A stretch of 64,000 nt of DNA from Bacteroidales bacterium (GCA_017561265.1 JAFZDJ010000022.1:33005-97004); one strand, 5' to 3'. Counted from the first letter of the stretch, positions 8,397 to 18,861 are shown. Translations and numbers: made by a program. Notes: a model not told the origin generated them from the sequence alone.

Positions 8397-11177
8397 TTAG
8401 AATACTACAGAAAGTCCAAATGTAACCGCCTTCATCACAGGATAGCCTGTGCTGAGGTTCTCGGCATCCATTGCCGGAATATTGTCAAACGACAGAAGGT
8501 TCTGACCCTTTACGAATACCTTGGCATCCGAAACCTTGGAATTCTGAAGGACTGATGCAGGCAACCTGTAGTAAAGTTCGCAATCACGCATCTTGAACCA
8601 TGATACATTGCGATACCAGATAGTCGATTCCTGAGCATTGTTGGCTACGTTCTCTGTCGAGAGACGTGGATACAATGCATTCGCACCTGCAGTGTCATAG
8701 CAGTTGTCAAAATACTCCTGTGACATGTTTCTGTTGTCTGAAAGTGCTCCCCAGACGCCGTCCACATAGCGGAGGTTCTTGATCTGATTGCCTGCTCCCT
8801 GGAATGTCGCATTGATTCCGATACCCTTGTAGTCGATTCCGAGACTGAACGAGTAGTTAAGCGATGGGAAAGCAGAGCCGTAGTCAAGAGCTACATAGTC
8901 ATTCTCGTTGATCACATTGTCACCGTTGACATCCTTATACTTGATGTCGCCGACCTTGACCTGACCGAACTGCTGGAGAGGACTGTTGTCAATCTCATCC
9001 TGGCTCTCGAAGAAACCGAGTGCTATGAGTCCGCGTGCAGCATCAGCTGGAGTACCGATCACTGAGAGGTTAGGGTAAACCGGGTTCTCGATCCACTCGA
9101 GAATCTGGTTCCTTGAATAAGTTGCAAAGCCGCTTGCATTCAGATTGAGACCGTTGTCGAATGTCTTTGCGAAACGGAGTCCGAGTTCTGCACCGTAGCT
9201 TTCCACAACTCCCTTGTCGTCATATGAAGACTGGAGACCCACTACAGAAGAATTCAGTGACTCTGCACTTACAAGGATGTTGCGTCTCTGCTGGTAGTAT
9301 ACTTCGGCAACGATGTCAAGACAGCCTGCAATCCTCAAATCAGTACCGAGGTTGGCCTTGTAGGCAGCCTCCTGACGGAAATCGGTCGTAGGGAAACGGG
9401 TGATGAATGCTCCCCATGACTGTGCGAAGTTGCTTCCGTAGTAAAAGTCGCCATGACCTCCGTCCCAACGGTCAAGCCAGAGACCTGCTTCAGGCACATA
9501 GTCGGTGTGCTGGATACCTGCAGAAGCACGGAGCTTTCCGAACAGACCTTTGGCAGGATTGTCTGCATAGATCCATCCGAGGGCTGCTGTAGGAGAGAAT
9601 GCCCACTTTGCAGGATATGAACGGTTCGATCCGTTACCTGCAAGGACAACGTCAGCCATGATCTTGTCCGCATGGTCGTAATGAGCCGAAAGGGCTACAT
9701 TCTGACGATACCATGTGTTGCTTCTTCCGTCACGGATCTCGCTCTTTGTGTTGTAATTGAGGTTCGCTGCGAAGTTGTCACCGTTATTGAACTGAGTCGC
9801 ATATCTGAAACCTGTGTTGAGGGTTCCGATGCGCCACTGTGAGTCAACATAATAATTGAAGACGAGCTTGTCCTCGACCGTACCCATGGTTGTCTGCTGC
9901 CTGTCACCGGCTGCGTCATACCAGTTCCATCCGTACTGATAACCCTTCGTGCGGTTCTCGATTGTGTTTGAAGCATTGTCATACGATCCACCTGCATAGA
10001 ACTGAAGGCCTTCGAGAAGCATGTCGAGATCCTGCTCCAAGGTGATGTCCGCCCAGATCTGACGCTGATGGGTCTTTGTGTAGCCGGCACCGGTAGACTT
10101 GGCCAGAAGGTTGTAGTCGCCGTATGTCTGGTTGCCTCCCCATGTTCCTTCTGCAGTCTTGATAGGGAATGCCAGTGCAGGGACGCGGTACAGATGCCAC
10201 CATGCTCCGTCAGAATCCACGTACGGAACACCGTTTGTCTCCATGAAGATCGCAAGAATATTGGTCTTCACCCTGGTGGTGCTTGTCACCTGGAAATCCA
10301 CATTCGTACGGATGTTGGCCTTCGAATACTTGAGCTGCGAGTTCCATGCACCCTGGTCAGGATGTGCGTAAAGTCCGCGAGCATCGGTATAATCGATCAA
10401 AGAGTAGTACTGTACCTTGTCTGTACCGCCATACATTGAGACGAACGCATTTGTCTCGTTAGCTGTATTCTTGAAGACTTCCTCCTTCCAGTTTACATTA
10501 GGATAAACGAAAGGATCGCTGCCGTCCAGGAATTTCTGAAGTTCAGCCTCTGAGTAGGCTGCTGCCATACCGTCGTTGGCTCTCGCTATGTTAAGTGCGT
10601 TTGCATAGTCATAAGCACTTACCATATCTGCAAAATGAGGGTCGAACTGAAGCTTGTGTGATGCACCGGCCTTTACATGGTAGCCACTGTCCGCCTGACC
10701 ACGCTTGGTCTTCACGAGAAGTACTCCATTGACAGCCTCATGACCGTAAAGGGCTACGGCTGCAGCATCCTTGAGTACTGTAACGCTTTCAATTTCCTCG
10801 ACTGTCAGTCTGTCGATAGGTCGCTCGACGCCATCCACAAGGATAAGGATATCTTTCTCACCTGTAGTCTGGACTCCACGGATGTTGAAGGAAGCACCTC
10901 TGCCTTCTTCGCCCTTGAAACCCGTATTCTGAACTGCGGTAAGACCGAGCAGTTTGCCATAAAGCGCATCAGCAAGACTGATTGCGGAAGTACGGCCAAG
11001 TTCCTCAGCGGTGATGGTATATGTCGCCGCTGTAGTCAGGAATTCCGAACTCTCTACGCCATATCCCAAATCCACCTTCTGCGACTTCTTGTCGCCCAGT
11101 TCGATCTGAGCATTAGCTGTCATAGGAGCGATACAGAATCCTAACAGGCTAAATATAAATATATTACGTAATTTCAT
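8397..11177 (-). CDS. SusC-like TonB-dependent transporter (second, short form)
   Basis: This 926-residue outer-membrane transporter has a signal peptide (ending TANAQ), a plug with FNIRGVQTTGE, ILILVDGVERP and SVTVLKDAAAVALYG, and a long beta-barrel ending in VTFGLSVVF with the terminal Phe used by the BAM machinery. It imports glycan fragments with its SusD partner. Unlike the upstream SusC it lacks the N-terminal carboxypeptidase-regulatory-like domain: the plug begins about 50 residues after the signal peptide. ERPIDRL in the plug parallels ERPFSQL in the longer paralog. The gene is 18 nt after SusD-1 and 13 nt before SusD-2. Confidence 0.95.
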   Translation of the reverse strand: MKLRNIFIFSLLGFCIAPMTANAQIELGDKKSQKVDLGYGVESSEFLTTAATYTITAEELGRTSAISLADALYGKLLGLTAVQNTGFKGEEGRGASFNIRGVQTTGEKDILILVDGVERPIDRLTVEEIESVTVLKDAAAVALYGHEAVNGVLLVKTKRGQADSGYHVKAGASHKLQFDPHFADMVSAYDYANALNIARANDGMAAAYSEAELQKFLDGSDPFVYPNVNWKEEVFKNTANETNAFVSMYGGTDKVQYYSLIDYTDARGLYAHPDQGAWNSQLKYSKANIRTNVDFQVTSTTRVKTNILAIFMETNGVPYVDSDGAWWHLYRVPALAFPIKTAEGTWGGNQTYGDYNLLAKSTGAGYTKTHQRQIWADITLEQDLDMLLEGLQFYAGGSYDNASNTIENRTKGYQYGWNWYDAAGDRQQTTMGTVEDKLVFNYYVDSQWRIGTLNTGFRYATQFNNGDNFAANLNYNTKSEIRDGRSNTWYRQNVALSAHYDHADKIMADVVLAGNGSNRSYPAKWAFSPTAALGWIYADNPAKGLFGKLRASAGIQHTDYVPEAGLWLDRWDGGHGDFYYGSNFAQSWGAFITRFPTTDFRQEAAYKANLGTDLRIAGCLDIVAEVYYQQRRNILVSAESLNSSVVGLQSSYDDKGVVESYGAELGLRFAKTFDNGLNLNASGFATYSRNQILEWIENPVYPNLSVIGTPADAARGLIALGFFESQDEIDNSPLQQFGQVKVGDIKYKDVNGDNVINENDYVALDYGSAFPSLNYSFSLGIDYKGIGINATFQGAGNQIKNLRYVDGVWGALSDNRNMSQEYFDNCYDTAGANALYPRLSTENVANNAQESTIWYRNVSWFKMRDCELYYRLPASVLQNSKVSDAKVFVKGQNLLSFDNIPAMDAENLSTGYPVMKAVTFGLSVVF

Positions 11178-11195
11178 AATGATAAGTTCTAATTG

Positions 11196-13238
11196 TTACC
11201 AACCAGGATTCTGAGTAAGACCATAACCCTTCTGGATCTCAATACGTGAAACAGGGTCGAGATACCACTTGTTAGTCCAGTAGCCTTCTCTCCACCATGC
11301 ACGTGCACCGACCTCGATAGGCTTCTTCTCATATTCGAACTCAGGCCAAGGAGTTGACGGATCCCAACGAAGGTCACCACCTTCCATGCGGTTGCCGTTC
11401 GCATCAAGACGATATACTCTGATCTCATGGAGAGTCTTGGTAAAGAGATCCTGACGCTTGCGACGTACCATATCATAAAGACGGTCACCGCACTCTGCTC
11501 CGATCTCGCAGTTTCTCTCACGAAGGATCTCATTGATGAGTGCATCCTTGTCTGATGTAAGGTTGAGTTCAGGATTCATCACTTCAAGACGACCCAGACC
11601 CACGCGGCTGCGTACTACATGAAGCTGATCGAGCGCTCCTGAAAGATCACCTGTCTCGGCAAGAGCCTCGGCATAGATGAGATACATCTCGGCAAGACGG
11701 ATATAAGAGATACCGATGAATCTGTCATCCATCTTGGTTCCTGAATAATCAAGGAACCACTTGAACTTTCTATAATATGTATGAGTGTCGTCAGCAAGGT
11801 TACCGAAGTTACCGCTGTCGTAATCCATAGCACCGCCTACCCAGGTATCAATGTACTTGAAACCATTGTAGTCACCCACCTTGTCAAATGGGAAAGACTC
11901 TCTCGGAACGAGCATGGTTTCATACAGACGAGGGTCGCGGTCTGCGAACATATCGATGCCTTCAGGATTATTACCTTTGCCATAGATGTTTTCATATGGG
12001 AAATTACGTCCGTCCTGCATACCGAAGCACTCCATCAGCTCATTTGTAGGTACGGCACCACCCTGACGCATACAGTCAAGAGCAAATCCGGCCCAGCCCC
12101 AGCCCCAGCCATTGTTTTCAATGACTCCGTTGGTTCCTGAGCTTGACATCCACTGTGTAGGATGTGCATCAAAGAGCTTCTCGTGGTTGATCTCATCATT
12201 ACGATACCTGTAGGCATTACGGAAAGCCATACGGTAACCTGCCTCATCCTGAGTTACAGGCTGGATAAGCTGGTAGTAGTTGCCGTTGGCTGCATTGTCC
12301 TGGAAGAATTCCTCGCAAGCCTTGAGACATTTGTTCCAGAGTGTAGGATCCTCCTTACCGAACCATACATGCTCGATGTTGGTGAATTCAGTCACCTTAT
12401 GAGGTGCATATTCCATGTAAGGCTGTGAATTGTTGAACAACGGCGATGCCGCATGCATCCACAGCTTTGCACGAAGAGCACGTGCTGAAGCTCGTGTAAG
12501 ACGGCCCGACCACTGAGCCTGATCGGCATCAGCAAGATTCCAGATGAAGCCCGGCTCATCAATCGCACATACGATGAGAGAGTCGATGAACTCGACAGTC
12601 TCCATCGCGGTAGCACGTCCGTCTTCAAAATTCTCACCTACTGCATAGGCCTTCTTTGCAAGACAAAGTCCTCCGAAGTTACGGAAAGCATCGAAATAAC
12701 GGCTGGCCATGATGGTATAAGCCTCTCCACGGATGCGGCTCTTCTCATCATCGGACATGTCAGGAACCCTGTCGATGTTCTCGATGATCTGCCAGCATTT
12801 GCGGACTGTCTCATAGATTGAAACGCGGCCGTTCGCATTCTGGGAAGCATCGTCGCTAGGATTCTTTGTAGAATAAGAGAATTTTCCCTGGAAATTTCCG
12901 TCAGGTGTATCCTGGGCATCCTCGGTAAGTCCGCCAGGGTAGTAGCTCTGGATAGGGCCTCCCCATGAACAGAAGCAATGATAAGAGTCTGAAAGGGCGT
13001 CGATCGGCGCACCGTTCATCATGTTTCCGGAAGTATATGTACAATAGAGCTGTCCGTAGGCGCTCCAAAGGAAGTTACGGGTGTATTCTGCACTTGAGAA
13101 CACCGTATCTATATTTACGTCTACACCGGGAGCCTTCTCAAGAAAGGCATCTCCGACAGCCAGCTTCTCAACACATGCAGTGCCGAAAAACACTGTACAG
13201 AATCCCAGAACGAGTATTTTATTCAAAATATTTTTCAT
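11196..13238 (-). CDS. SusD/RagB-family lipoprotein (first pair)
   Basis: This 680-residue SusD homolog, larger than the second one, has a lipoprotein signal (VFFGTACVEK, Cys22) and the usual RagB/SusD layout. Visible family motifs are SRYFDAFRNFGGLCLAK, ISYIRLAEMYLIYAEALAE and ERNCEIGAECGDRLYDMVRR, and it ends LTQNPGW. It would sit on the first SusC barrel and bind mannan oligosaccharides. It begins 11 nt after the SusC-1 stop. The first and second SusD sequences are clearly diverged, so the two pairs may take up different fragments (inference). Confidence 0.95.
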   Translation of the reverse strand: MKNILNKILVLGFCTVFFGTACVEKLAVGDAFLEKAPGVDVNIDTVFSSAEYTRNFLWSAYGQLYCTYTSGNMMNGAPIDALSDSYHCFCSWGGPIQSYYPGGLTEDAQDTPDGNFQGKFSYSTKNPSDDASQNANGRVSIYETVRKCWQIIENIDRVPDMSDDEKSRIRGEAYTIMASRYFDAFRNFGGLCLAKKAYAVGENFEDGRATAMETVEFIDSLIVCAIDEPGFIWNLADADQAQWSGRLTRASARALRAKLWMHAASPLFNNSQPYMEYAPHKVTEFTNIEHVWFGKEDPTLWNKCLKACEEFFQDNAANGNYYQLIQPVTQDEAGYRMAFRNAYRYRNDEINHEKLFDAHPTQWMSSSGTNGVIENNGWGWGWAGFALDCMRQGGAVPTNELMECFGMQDGRNFPYENIYGKGNNPEGIDMFADRDPRLYETMLVPRESFPFDKVGDYNGFKYIDTWVGGAMDYDSGNFGNLADDTHTYYRKFKWFLDYSGTKMDDRFIGISYIRLAEMYLIYAEALAETGDLSGALDQLHVVRSRVGLGRLEVMNPELNLTSDKDALINEILRERNCEIGAECGDRLYDMVRRKRQDLFTKTLHEIRVYRLDANGNRMEGGDLRWDPSTPWPEFEYEKKPIEVGARAWWREGYWTNKWYLDPVSRIEIQKGYGLTQNPGW

Positions 13239-13249
13239 TGTGTGAAGTG

Positions 13250-16200
13250 TTAGAAGTTAATCTGTGCACCGATGTTGAACAGACGTGTCATCGGATAGCG
13301 CATTCCATAGTCAAGTCCTGAGCCAGGAGCCTCAGGGTCGTTACCCTTGAAGTCTGCGAAAGTGAGAAGGTTGTTTCCTGAAGCATAGACTCTTACATAA
13401 TTGAAGAACGAGCCCTTCTTAGGAGTGAATGTATAGCCGATCTCGACATTCTTGAGACGTACATACTTCGAATCTACCACCCATGCCTGTGAATCACGGT
13501 TGTTGTGAACACGGTTATCGAATGAAATACGAGGCAGGATAGCATCAGTATTGTCCTCTGTCCATGAGTTGTCTGCAACCCACTGAGTGAGAGCTGATGT
13601 ATTGGTAGAACCGAACTGGTCACGGAAGTATCCGTTCAGCTGACGGCTTACATGGTCTGCTCCGATCCACAGCATTGTGAAGTCGAGACCCTTCCACTGG
13701 AAGTTGAAATTCACAGAATATGTGAACTCAGGGTTGTCTGTATAACCGAGAGGCTTCTGGTCATTGGCATCGATGATGCCGTCACCGTTCAAGTCAACGT
13801 AAACGCAGTCACCATTCTTGAGCTGAACATTCTGATTCGGCATTTCCGCACCATACTTCGCCATATAGCGTTCCTCAGTTGCACCTGCCTCATAGAATTC
13901 GAAGAGATCATAACCGAAACGCTGTCCTACAGGGAGTCCTGTGCGGCTCAGATAGTCGTACAGAGGCTTGACCTCAAGCATCTCGATGACCTGATTCTTT
14001 GCATAAGCCACGTTTGGAGAGATTGAATAACGGAAATCTCCGATCTTCTGCTCCCAGTTCAATGTTACCTCGAAACCATGGTTCTTCACGCGACCTTCAT
14101 TGACATAGTTCGCAGGAAGAGATGTCACAGCCGGCAATGTCGATGCATTCGATACGAGGATGTCCTTGCGGTCCTCCCAGAAGAAGTCCACATAAGCATG
14201 GAGCTTGTCCTTGAAGAATCCTGCATCCAGACCGACATTGATCTTTGTAGCTGTCTCCCATGTTACGTTAGGGTTGCCTGCGGTAAGCTCTCTTACACCC
14301 TGAAGCCAGTTTCCATTTGTACCGAAGTTGGCACCCTGAGTCTGAGGGTTCCATCCCATATGACCCTGGAAGAACTGCCATGTACCAGGAAGATAGAGGA
14401 AACGTGCGCCGTTTGTATTATCGTTACCTACAAGACCGTATGAAGCACGAAGCTTGAGGTAGCTTACTGTATTCTTGACAGGCTCCCACCACTTCTCCTG
14501 TGAAGGTATCCAACCTACTGAAACAGAAGGGAAGGTACCGTAGCGGTGACCTGGAGCGAAGTTCTCCGATCCGTTATAACCGATATTGAAGTCGAGGAGA
14601 TACTTGGTGTCATAGTCGTAAGTTACACGACCGACAAGACCTACATAACCCTTAGGGATCGACTGATAAAGGCTGTTGCTTGAATCCCATGGATAATAAG
14701 TCTTGCTCTGGTTGTAGAGAAGCAGACCTCCGATGTTATGCTTGCCGAATCTGCGTGCATAGTTGAAGCTTGCCTCAGCATACCAGTTGCGGTTGCCCCA
14801 TTTTCCTTCGCTGTAAGGAATAGGCCATGTCACGTTTTCCTTGCGGAGCACCTCTTCACCGTTCACGATGGTGGCAACATATGTCAGACCTGTACCATAG
14901 CCGTTCTGACGATACTTCTGAGCTGTATATTCAGAGTTGTAAGACGCCTTTACCTTGAAATCAAGACCCTTTGTAAGGAAACTCATATCGAGCTTGTACT
15001 GAATATCGAAGTTCAGGGCATTCGTGCTCTGGTTTTCATAACCGAGGTTATAATAGTTGGAAAGGGCATCACGGTCATAAGCACCTACAATGTTAGGATC
15101 CGATATGATATGACGTCCCTGCTCGTCCACTCCGATTCCGGCAAACGGCGTAGCACCCTGCAGATAACGGAAGAGGAATCCTTCACCTCCACCCATTGTG
15201 TTGCGGTCCTGCATACGGCCTCCGAGCGTGAGGGAGAGCTGGCTGTATTTAGTGATATCGATATCAAGGTTTGCACGATAGTTCAGACGCTGATAATCGA
15301 ATGTCTCGTTCTTGTTGCTGGAGAATGTCTTGAACAAAGAGTTCTGGTTAAGGAAACCTGCAGAAACGAAGTAGCGCACCTTTTCAGTACCGCCCGATAC
15401 GTTTACGTTTGCCTGCTCCTGCCATGCCTGATCGTTCATGATATAATCGATCCAGTCTGTGTCAGGGAATGTAGTCGGCATGTCACCGGTGCGGAAATGC
15501 TCCATCACATCCTGGTTGAAACGGACGATTCCTGCATAAGGACTGTAATCAGGGATGTTCACTGTACCAGGCCACTCGCTCATAGGCTTTGAGTCCGTGA
15601 TCTGTGTATAGTTGTACATCTGACCGTAAGTATACGAATCTGCAAAGTCAACGAACTGTGCGATGGTCTGCATCGCTGCGCTTACAGAAGCCGTTACCGA
15701 AGCCTTTCCGACCTCACCGCGCTTAGTGGTCACGAGGATTACACCATTGGCACCACGTACGCCGAATACTGCAGTTGCGGATGCATCCTTAAGGACTGAT
15801 ATGCTCTCGATTTCATTAGGGTCGAGCTGAGAGAACGGACGCTCTACACCGTCGACCAATACAAGAGGTTCAGCACTGTTCAATGATCCGACTCCACGGA
15901 TTCTGATGACCGGTTCATCGGCACCAGGCATACCGGAAGGCTGCACTGCAGAAACGCCAGGAAGATTACCCTGGAGCGCATTTGCAACGTTCGCCACCGG
16001 CGATTTCATTAGGGCTTCTCCGCCTACGGCTGTGACTGCACCCGTAATAGTCACTTTCTTCTGCTGACCGTAAGCGACTACCACAGACTCGTCAATAAGT
16101 CTTGTGTCAGGCTGCATTGTGACATCAAGGCGTGCTCCTGTTACCGGAACCTGCTGCGTCATGTAGCCCACGCAAGAAAATTCGAGCGTAGCACCCTGGG

Positions 16201-16405
16201 GAACGGAAATTTCATAGTTTCCATCCACGTCTGTGACTGTACCCTGGAGTGTTCCTTGAACGATCACGCCAGCTCCAATCAAGCCTTCCCCAAGTTCATC
16301 CAGAACCCTACCTTGAACGCGCAGGTTCTGAGCGAAAGATTGTCCGGCTGTCAGGAGCAGAAGCGCCATGATTCCGAACAGATGAGTTAGCTTTTTCCTT
16401 TTCAT
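13250..16405 (-). CDS. SusC-like TonB-dependent transporter (first, full length)
   Basis: This 1051-residue outer-membrane importer has a signal peptide, an N-terminal carboxypeptidase-D-regulatory-like domain (VQGRVLDELGEGLIGAGV, then GTVTDVDGNYEI), a short segment with SVVVAYGQQKK, and the SusC plug (IRIRGVGSLNSAEPLVLVDG, SVLKDASATAVFGVRGANG). The barrel ends FNIGAQINF with a terminal aromatic residue. It is the first transporter gene of the mannan operon, 62 nt after the GH5_7 mannanase, and would import mannan oligosaccharides using TonB energy together with the adjacent SusD. Confidence 0.96.
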   Translation of the reverse strand: MKRKKLTHLFGIMALLLLTAGQSFAQNLRVQGRVLDELGEGLIGAGVIVQGTLQGTVTDVDGNYEISVPQGATLEFSCVGYMTQQVPVTGARLDVTMQPDTRLIDESVVVAYGQQKKVTITGAVTAVGGEALMKSPVANVANALQGNLPGVSAVQPSGMPGADEPVIRIRGVGSLNSAEPLVLVDGVERPFSQLDPNEIESISVLKDASATAVFGVRGANGVILVTTKRGEVGKASVTASVSAAMQTIAQFVDFADSYTYGQMYNYTQITDSKPMSEWPGTVNIPDYSPYAGIVRFNQDVMEHFRTGDMPTTFPDTDWIDYIMNDQAWQEQANVNVSGGTEKVRYFVSAGFLNQNSLFKTFSSNKNETFDYQRLNYRANLDIDITKYSQLSLTLGGRMQDRNTMGGGEGFLFRYLQGATPFAGIGVDEQGRHIISDPNIVGAYDRDALSNYYNLGYENQSTNALNFDIQYKLDMSFLTKGLDFKVKASYNSEYTAQKYRQNGYGTGLTYVATIVNGEEVLRKENVTWPIPYSEGKWGNRNWYAEASFNYARRFGKHNIGGLLLYNQSKTYYPWDSSNSLYQSIPKGYVGLVGRVTYDYDTKYLLDFNIGYNGSENFAPGHRYGTFPSVSVGWIPSQEKWWEPVKNTVSYLKLRASYGLVGNDNTNGARFLYLPGTWQFFQGHMGWNPQTQGANFGTNGNWLQGVRELTAGNPNVTWETATKINVGLDAGFFKDKLHAYVDFFWEDRKDILVSNASTLPAVTSLPANYVNEGRVKNHGFEVTLNWEQKIGDFRYSISPNVAYAKNQVIEMLEVKPLYDYLSRTGLPVGQRFGYDLFEFYEAGATEERYMAKYGAEMPNQNVQLKNGDCVYVDLNGDGIIDANDQKPLGYTDNPEFTYSVNFNFQWKGLDFTMLWIGADHVSRQLNGYFRDQFGSTNTSALTQWVADNSWTEDNTDAILPRISFDNRVHNNRDSQAWVVDSKYVRLKNVEIGYTFTPKKGSFFNYVRVYASGNNLLTFADFKGNDPEAPGSGLDYGMRYPMTRLFNIGAQINF

Positions 16406-16467
16406 AGTGATAGGATGATTAGTTTTCCCGTTAGGGATGGTTATTAATTAAATTGTGTGTTAATATA

Positions 16468-17769
16468 TTATTTTTCAATTGATTGAGTTGCTTCCTCGAT
16501 AATTGAGACTGTTGAAATGTCACTTGCGTATACCGAATTGAGACCTTGCTGCTCCTGAGCCGGATCGCCGCAGTAATCGTCTCCCGGCTGCCAGTACAGG
16601 TTTGTCTCCGACTGACTTGCAAGACCGCCCCAACCCCAGAAATTGAGACCGGCAAAAAGACCTCCTTCCTTTGACGATTCAACGATGCGGCCGAACACAT
16701 GCCTGTAATATTCGTCTCTTGCCATAGTTGGAGTGCCTTTGGCAAACCGGAAATCATCACGAGGATATCCGAACTCTTCCATGACCACAGGCTTTCCATA
16801 TTTTTCAGCAATCACAAGATGCTCATCTATGTACTGATCGGTATTGGCTATGGCCTGAGGAAGATTTATCTTGAGGGTGTTTTCGCGCACCCAGCTCCAG
16901 TTGTAAGGCCAGATATGGATGTTAAGATAATCGATGTCAGGACACGAATGTATCCTTTCGAAAAGATCCATGTCGTTTTCGCAGCCCCATGAGCCTTCGC
17001 TGCCCGAAGAGACCATATGGTTCGGGTCGAGGGACTTTATCAAGGCCGCAGATGTCCACATGAAATCCACGAAGGCCTCCTGACCTGCCGAGTCGCTTCT
17101 GAAACATCTCGGCTCGTTTCCGATCTGCCATGAGAAGATCGTCGGATCGTCCTTGTACGGCTTTCCGGTAACGGTGTTGGTACGGCTGACCACATGTCTC
17201 ACATGATCGTAATAAAGCTCTTTAGCCTTTTCGTTTGTCACAAAACGGGAAACCGACTCCATGAACGGAACATATCCGACTTCTGCAGGAATCAGAGCCT
17301 TTCCGGCTCCTGCCCACTCGAGATACATGCCGTAACCGCCAGACCATTCCCATGAGTTGTTGATGTACAGGACGGCCTTCATGCCTCTTTCCGCCATTTC
17401 CGCAAGGAGATAGTCCAGACCACGGAAAACAGTATCGTTATACACACCCGGTTCCTTCTGGAGGGTCGGACTCACGCGCGTAGGAATGCCGTCAGGTCCG
17501 TCACCGCCCACAAGAACACGCAGATTGGTCATTCCCAATGCCTTGAGGGTATCAAGCTCAGCCTCCAGACGGGCACGGTCTCCGCCTGTACCCTCGCTTC
17601 CGAGGATGGCTCCATACCAGAAATTGGTTCCGATGAAATAGGAAGGATAGTCTTCACACACGAATTTCCCGTCTTCCACACGAACGAAAGACGGTTTCTG
17701 AGCCTGACAAGAACACAACATGGCCACTGCTGCAAGTGTCAGGATCGAAATGATCCGGGTTATTTTCAT
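16468..17769 (-). CDS. GH5_7 endo-beta-1,4-mannanase
   Basis: This 433-residue secreted lipoprotein (MLCSCQAQ, Cys21) is the first gene of the mannan locus. The barrel carries IGTNFWYG, NLRVLVGGDG, VLYINNSWEWSGG, FSWQIGNEPR (acid/base Glu219), HIWPYNW and VVMEEFGYPRD (nucleophile near Glu332). This set of motifs is that of subfamily GH5_7, whose known members are beta-mannanases. It would cut the mannan backbone outside the cell for the SusC/SusD systems. A clear promoter lies in the 89-nt gap after the araC-type gene. This is the strongest single piece of evidence for mannan as substrate. Confidence 0.93.
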   Translation of the reverse strand: MKITRIISILTLAAVAMLCSCQAQKPSFVRVEDGKFVCEDYPSYFIGTNFWYGAILGSEGTGGDRARLEAELDTLKALGMTNLRVLVGGDGPDGIPTRVSPTLQKEPGVYNDTVFRGLDYLLAEMAERGMKAVLYINNSWEWSGGYGMYLEWAGAGKALIPAEVGYVPFMESVSRFVTNEKAKELYYDHVRHVVSRTNTVTGKPYKDDPTIFSWQIGNEPRCFRSDSAGQEAFVDFMWTSAALIKSLDPNHMVSSGSEGSWGCENDMDLFERIHSCPDIDYLNIHIWPYNWSWVRENTLKINLPQAIANTDQYIDEHLVIAEKYGKPVVMEEFGYPRDDFRFAKGTPTMARDEYYRHVFGRIVESSKEGGLFAGLNFWGWGGLASQSETNLYWQPGDDYCGDPAQEQQGLNSVYASDISTVSIIEEATQSIEK

Positions 17770-17799
17770 TAATTCCTAGCGCTATTGATTATGGTAACG

Positions 17800-17831
17800 C
17801 AAATTTACAAATATGCCCGAAGTCAAACAAA
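17800..17831 (-). promoter_or_regulatory. Promoter of the mannan operon
   Basis: On the minus strand TTTG (17828-17831) is followed after 20 nt by TAAATTTG (17800-17807), an exact TAnnTTTG box. The transcript would start near 17793, about 24 nt before the GH5_7 start codon. It is the only good promoter seen for the 17-kb operon. Confidence 0.65.
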
Positions 17832-17858
17832 TACATATTTATCTATTTCTGATACAAT

Positions 17859-18752
17859 TTAAACAATTACCTTGTTTTTCTTGAACATCGCACGGAATTC
17901 ACGCGGAGTATAGTTCCTTTTGGCCTTGAACGTACGGTTGAAATTGGACAGGTTGTTGAAGCCGCATTCATAACAGATTTCGGATATGTTCCTGCTGGAA
18001 TCGACAAGCATCCTGGCCGCATATCCGAGGCGGATATCAGTGATGTAATCAGACAATGTACGGCCTGTCCTGTGACGGAAGAAACGGCTGAAGGCAACCG
18101 GACTCATGCCCACAAGATCAGCTATGTCGGACAGCTTGAGAGCCTCGGAATAATGCTCGTTGACATATTCTTTCACCTTCTGCACACGACGGCTCTCGGT
18201 TTCACGTTCGGCATGGGAAAAAGAACTGGAAGCCAGCACCCTGGCATCATCAGCTACAGACAGTTCATAAAGTATATACATAAACTTCAAGAACTGCACG
18301 AAACGTTCTGATGCATCGGCAATTGTATCAAGTGCGGAATAAACCTTCATGATGGTTCCGATCGAGAATGACAGGCCATGGTCAGCTCTTTGCAGCATCC
18401 GGTTTATGGAGGCGAACTGATTCTTGGACAGCAGGCCTTCTCCGAAGATGTCACCTGAGAAATGAACGGTTATCTCCCTTATGTCCTTGGAGGTGCAGCT
18501 GCCCTGCTCCCAGACATGTTCCAGATCCTCGCCGCCAAGAAGGACAAGTTCGTAATCGCCTATTTCCTCGACGCTGTCACCCACTATTCTGCGCACCCCT
18601 TTACCCTTCTCTATGAAGTTCAGTTCGAACTCCTTATGCTGATGAAGAGGATAGGTGAATTCCGTTTTGTGACGCTCCACGATATAGAAGCAATCCTTCT
18701 CCGAAAGACGCGTGATTTCAATAAAAGACCTGCTCATATTTCTGATTTTCAT
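17859..18752 (-). CDS. AraC-family regulator with cupin sensor domain
   Basis: This transcription regulator of 297 residues (from the ATG at 18752) has an N-terminal cupin-like sensor (EFTYPLHQHKEFELNFIEKG region, with the HQH metal/sugar-pocket signature) and a C-terminal double helix-turn-helix (about the last 100 residues: LSDIADLVGMSPVAFSRFFR and ISEICYECGFNNLSNFNRTF). An upstream TTG at 18773 is open in frame but overlaps the -7 box, so ATG 18752 or ATG 18737 is preferred. It lies between the mannan operon (same strand) and the divergent epimerase-GH43 operon. It probably controls one or both in response to a sugar; the direction of control is unknown. Confidence 0.93.
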   Translation of the reverse strand: MKIRNMSRSFIEITRLSEKDCFYIVERHKTEFTYPLHQHKEFELNFIEKGKGVRRIVGDSVEEIGDYELVLLGGEDLEHVWEQGSCTSKDIREITVHFSGDIFGEGLLSKNQFASINRMLQRADHGLSFSIGTIMKVYSALDTIADASERFVQFLKFMYILYELSVADDARVLASSSFSHAERETESRRVQKVKEYVNEHYSEALKLSDIADLVGMSPVAFSRFFRHRTGRTLSDYITDIRLGYAARMLVDSSRNISEICYECGFNNLSNFNRTFKAKRNYTPREFRAMFKKNKVIV

Positions 18753-18762
18753 AGTTCGACTA

Positions 18763-18770
18763 CAAATATA
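18763..18770 (-). promoter_or_regulatory. -7 box of the araC-type gene
   Basis: TATATTTG on the minus strand matches TAnnTTTG exactly. Transcription would begin near 18757, only a few nt before ATG 18752, so the leader is very short or the later ATG at 18737 is used. No good TTG box was seen at the normal distance. Confidence 0.5.
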
Positions 18771-18861
18771 CAATTTTTACAGAAACTGATAGTATTTTAA
18801 CATCTTTTCAACATTTTGAACGACGAAAATCATATGTTGTCCTCATATCGCCGTTTTTTCG

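Noticed and set aside
14738..15592. A 284-codon open frame opposite the first SusC gene
   Set aside because: Antisense shadow; the SusC frame is complete and family-like throughout.
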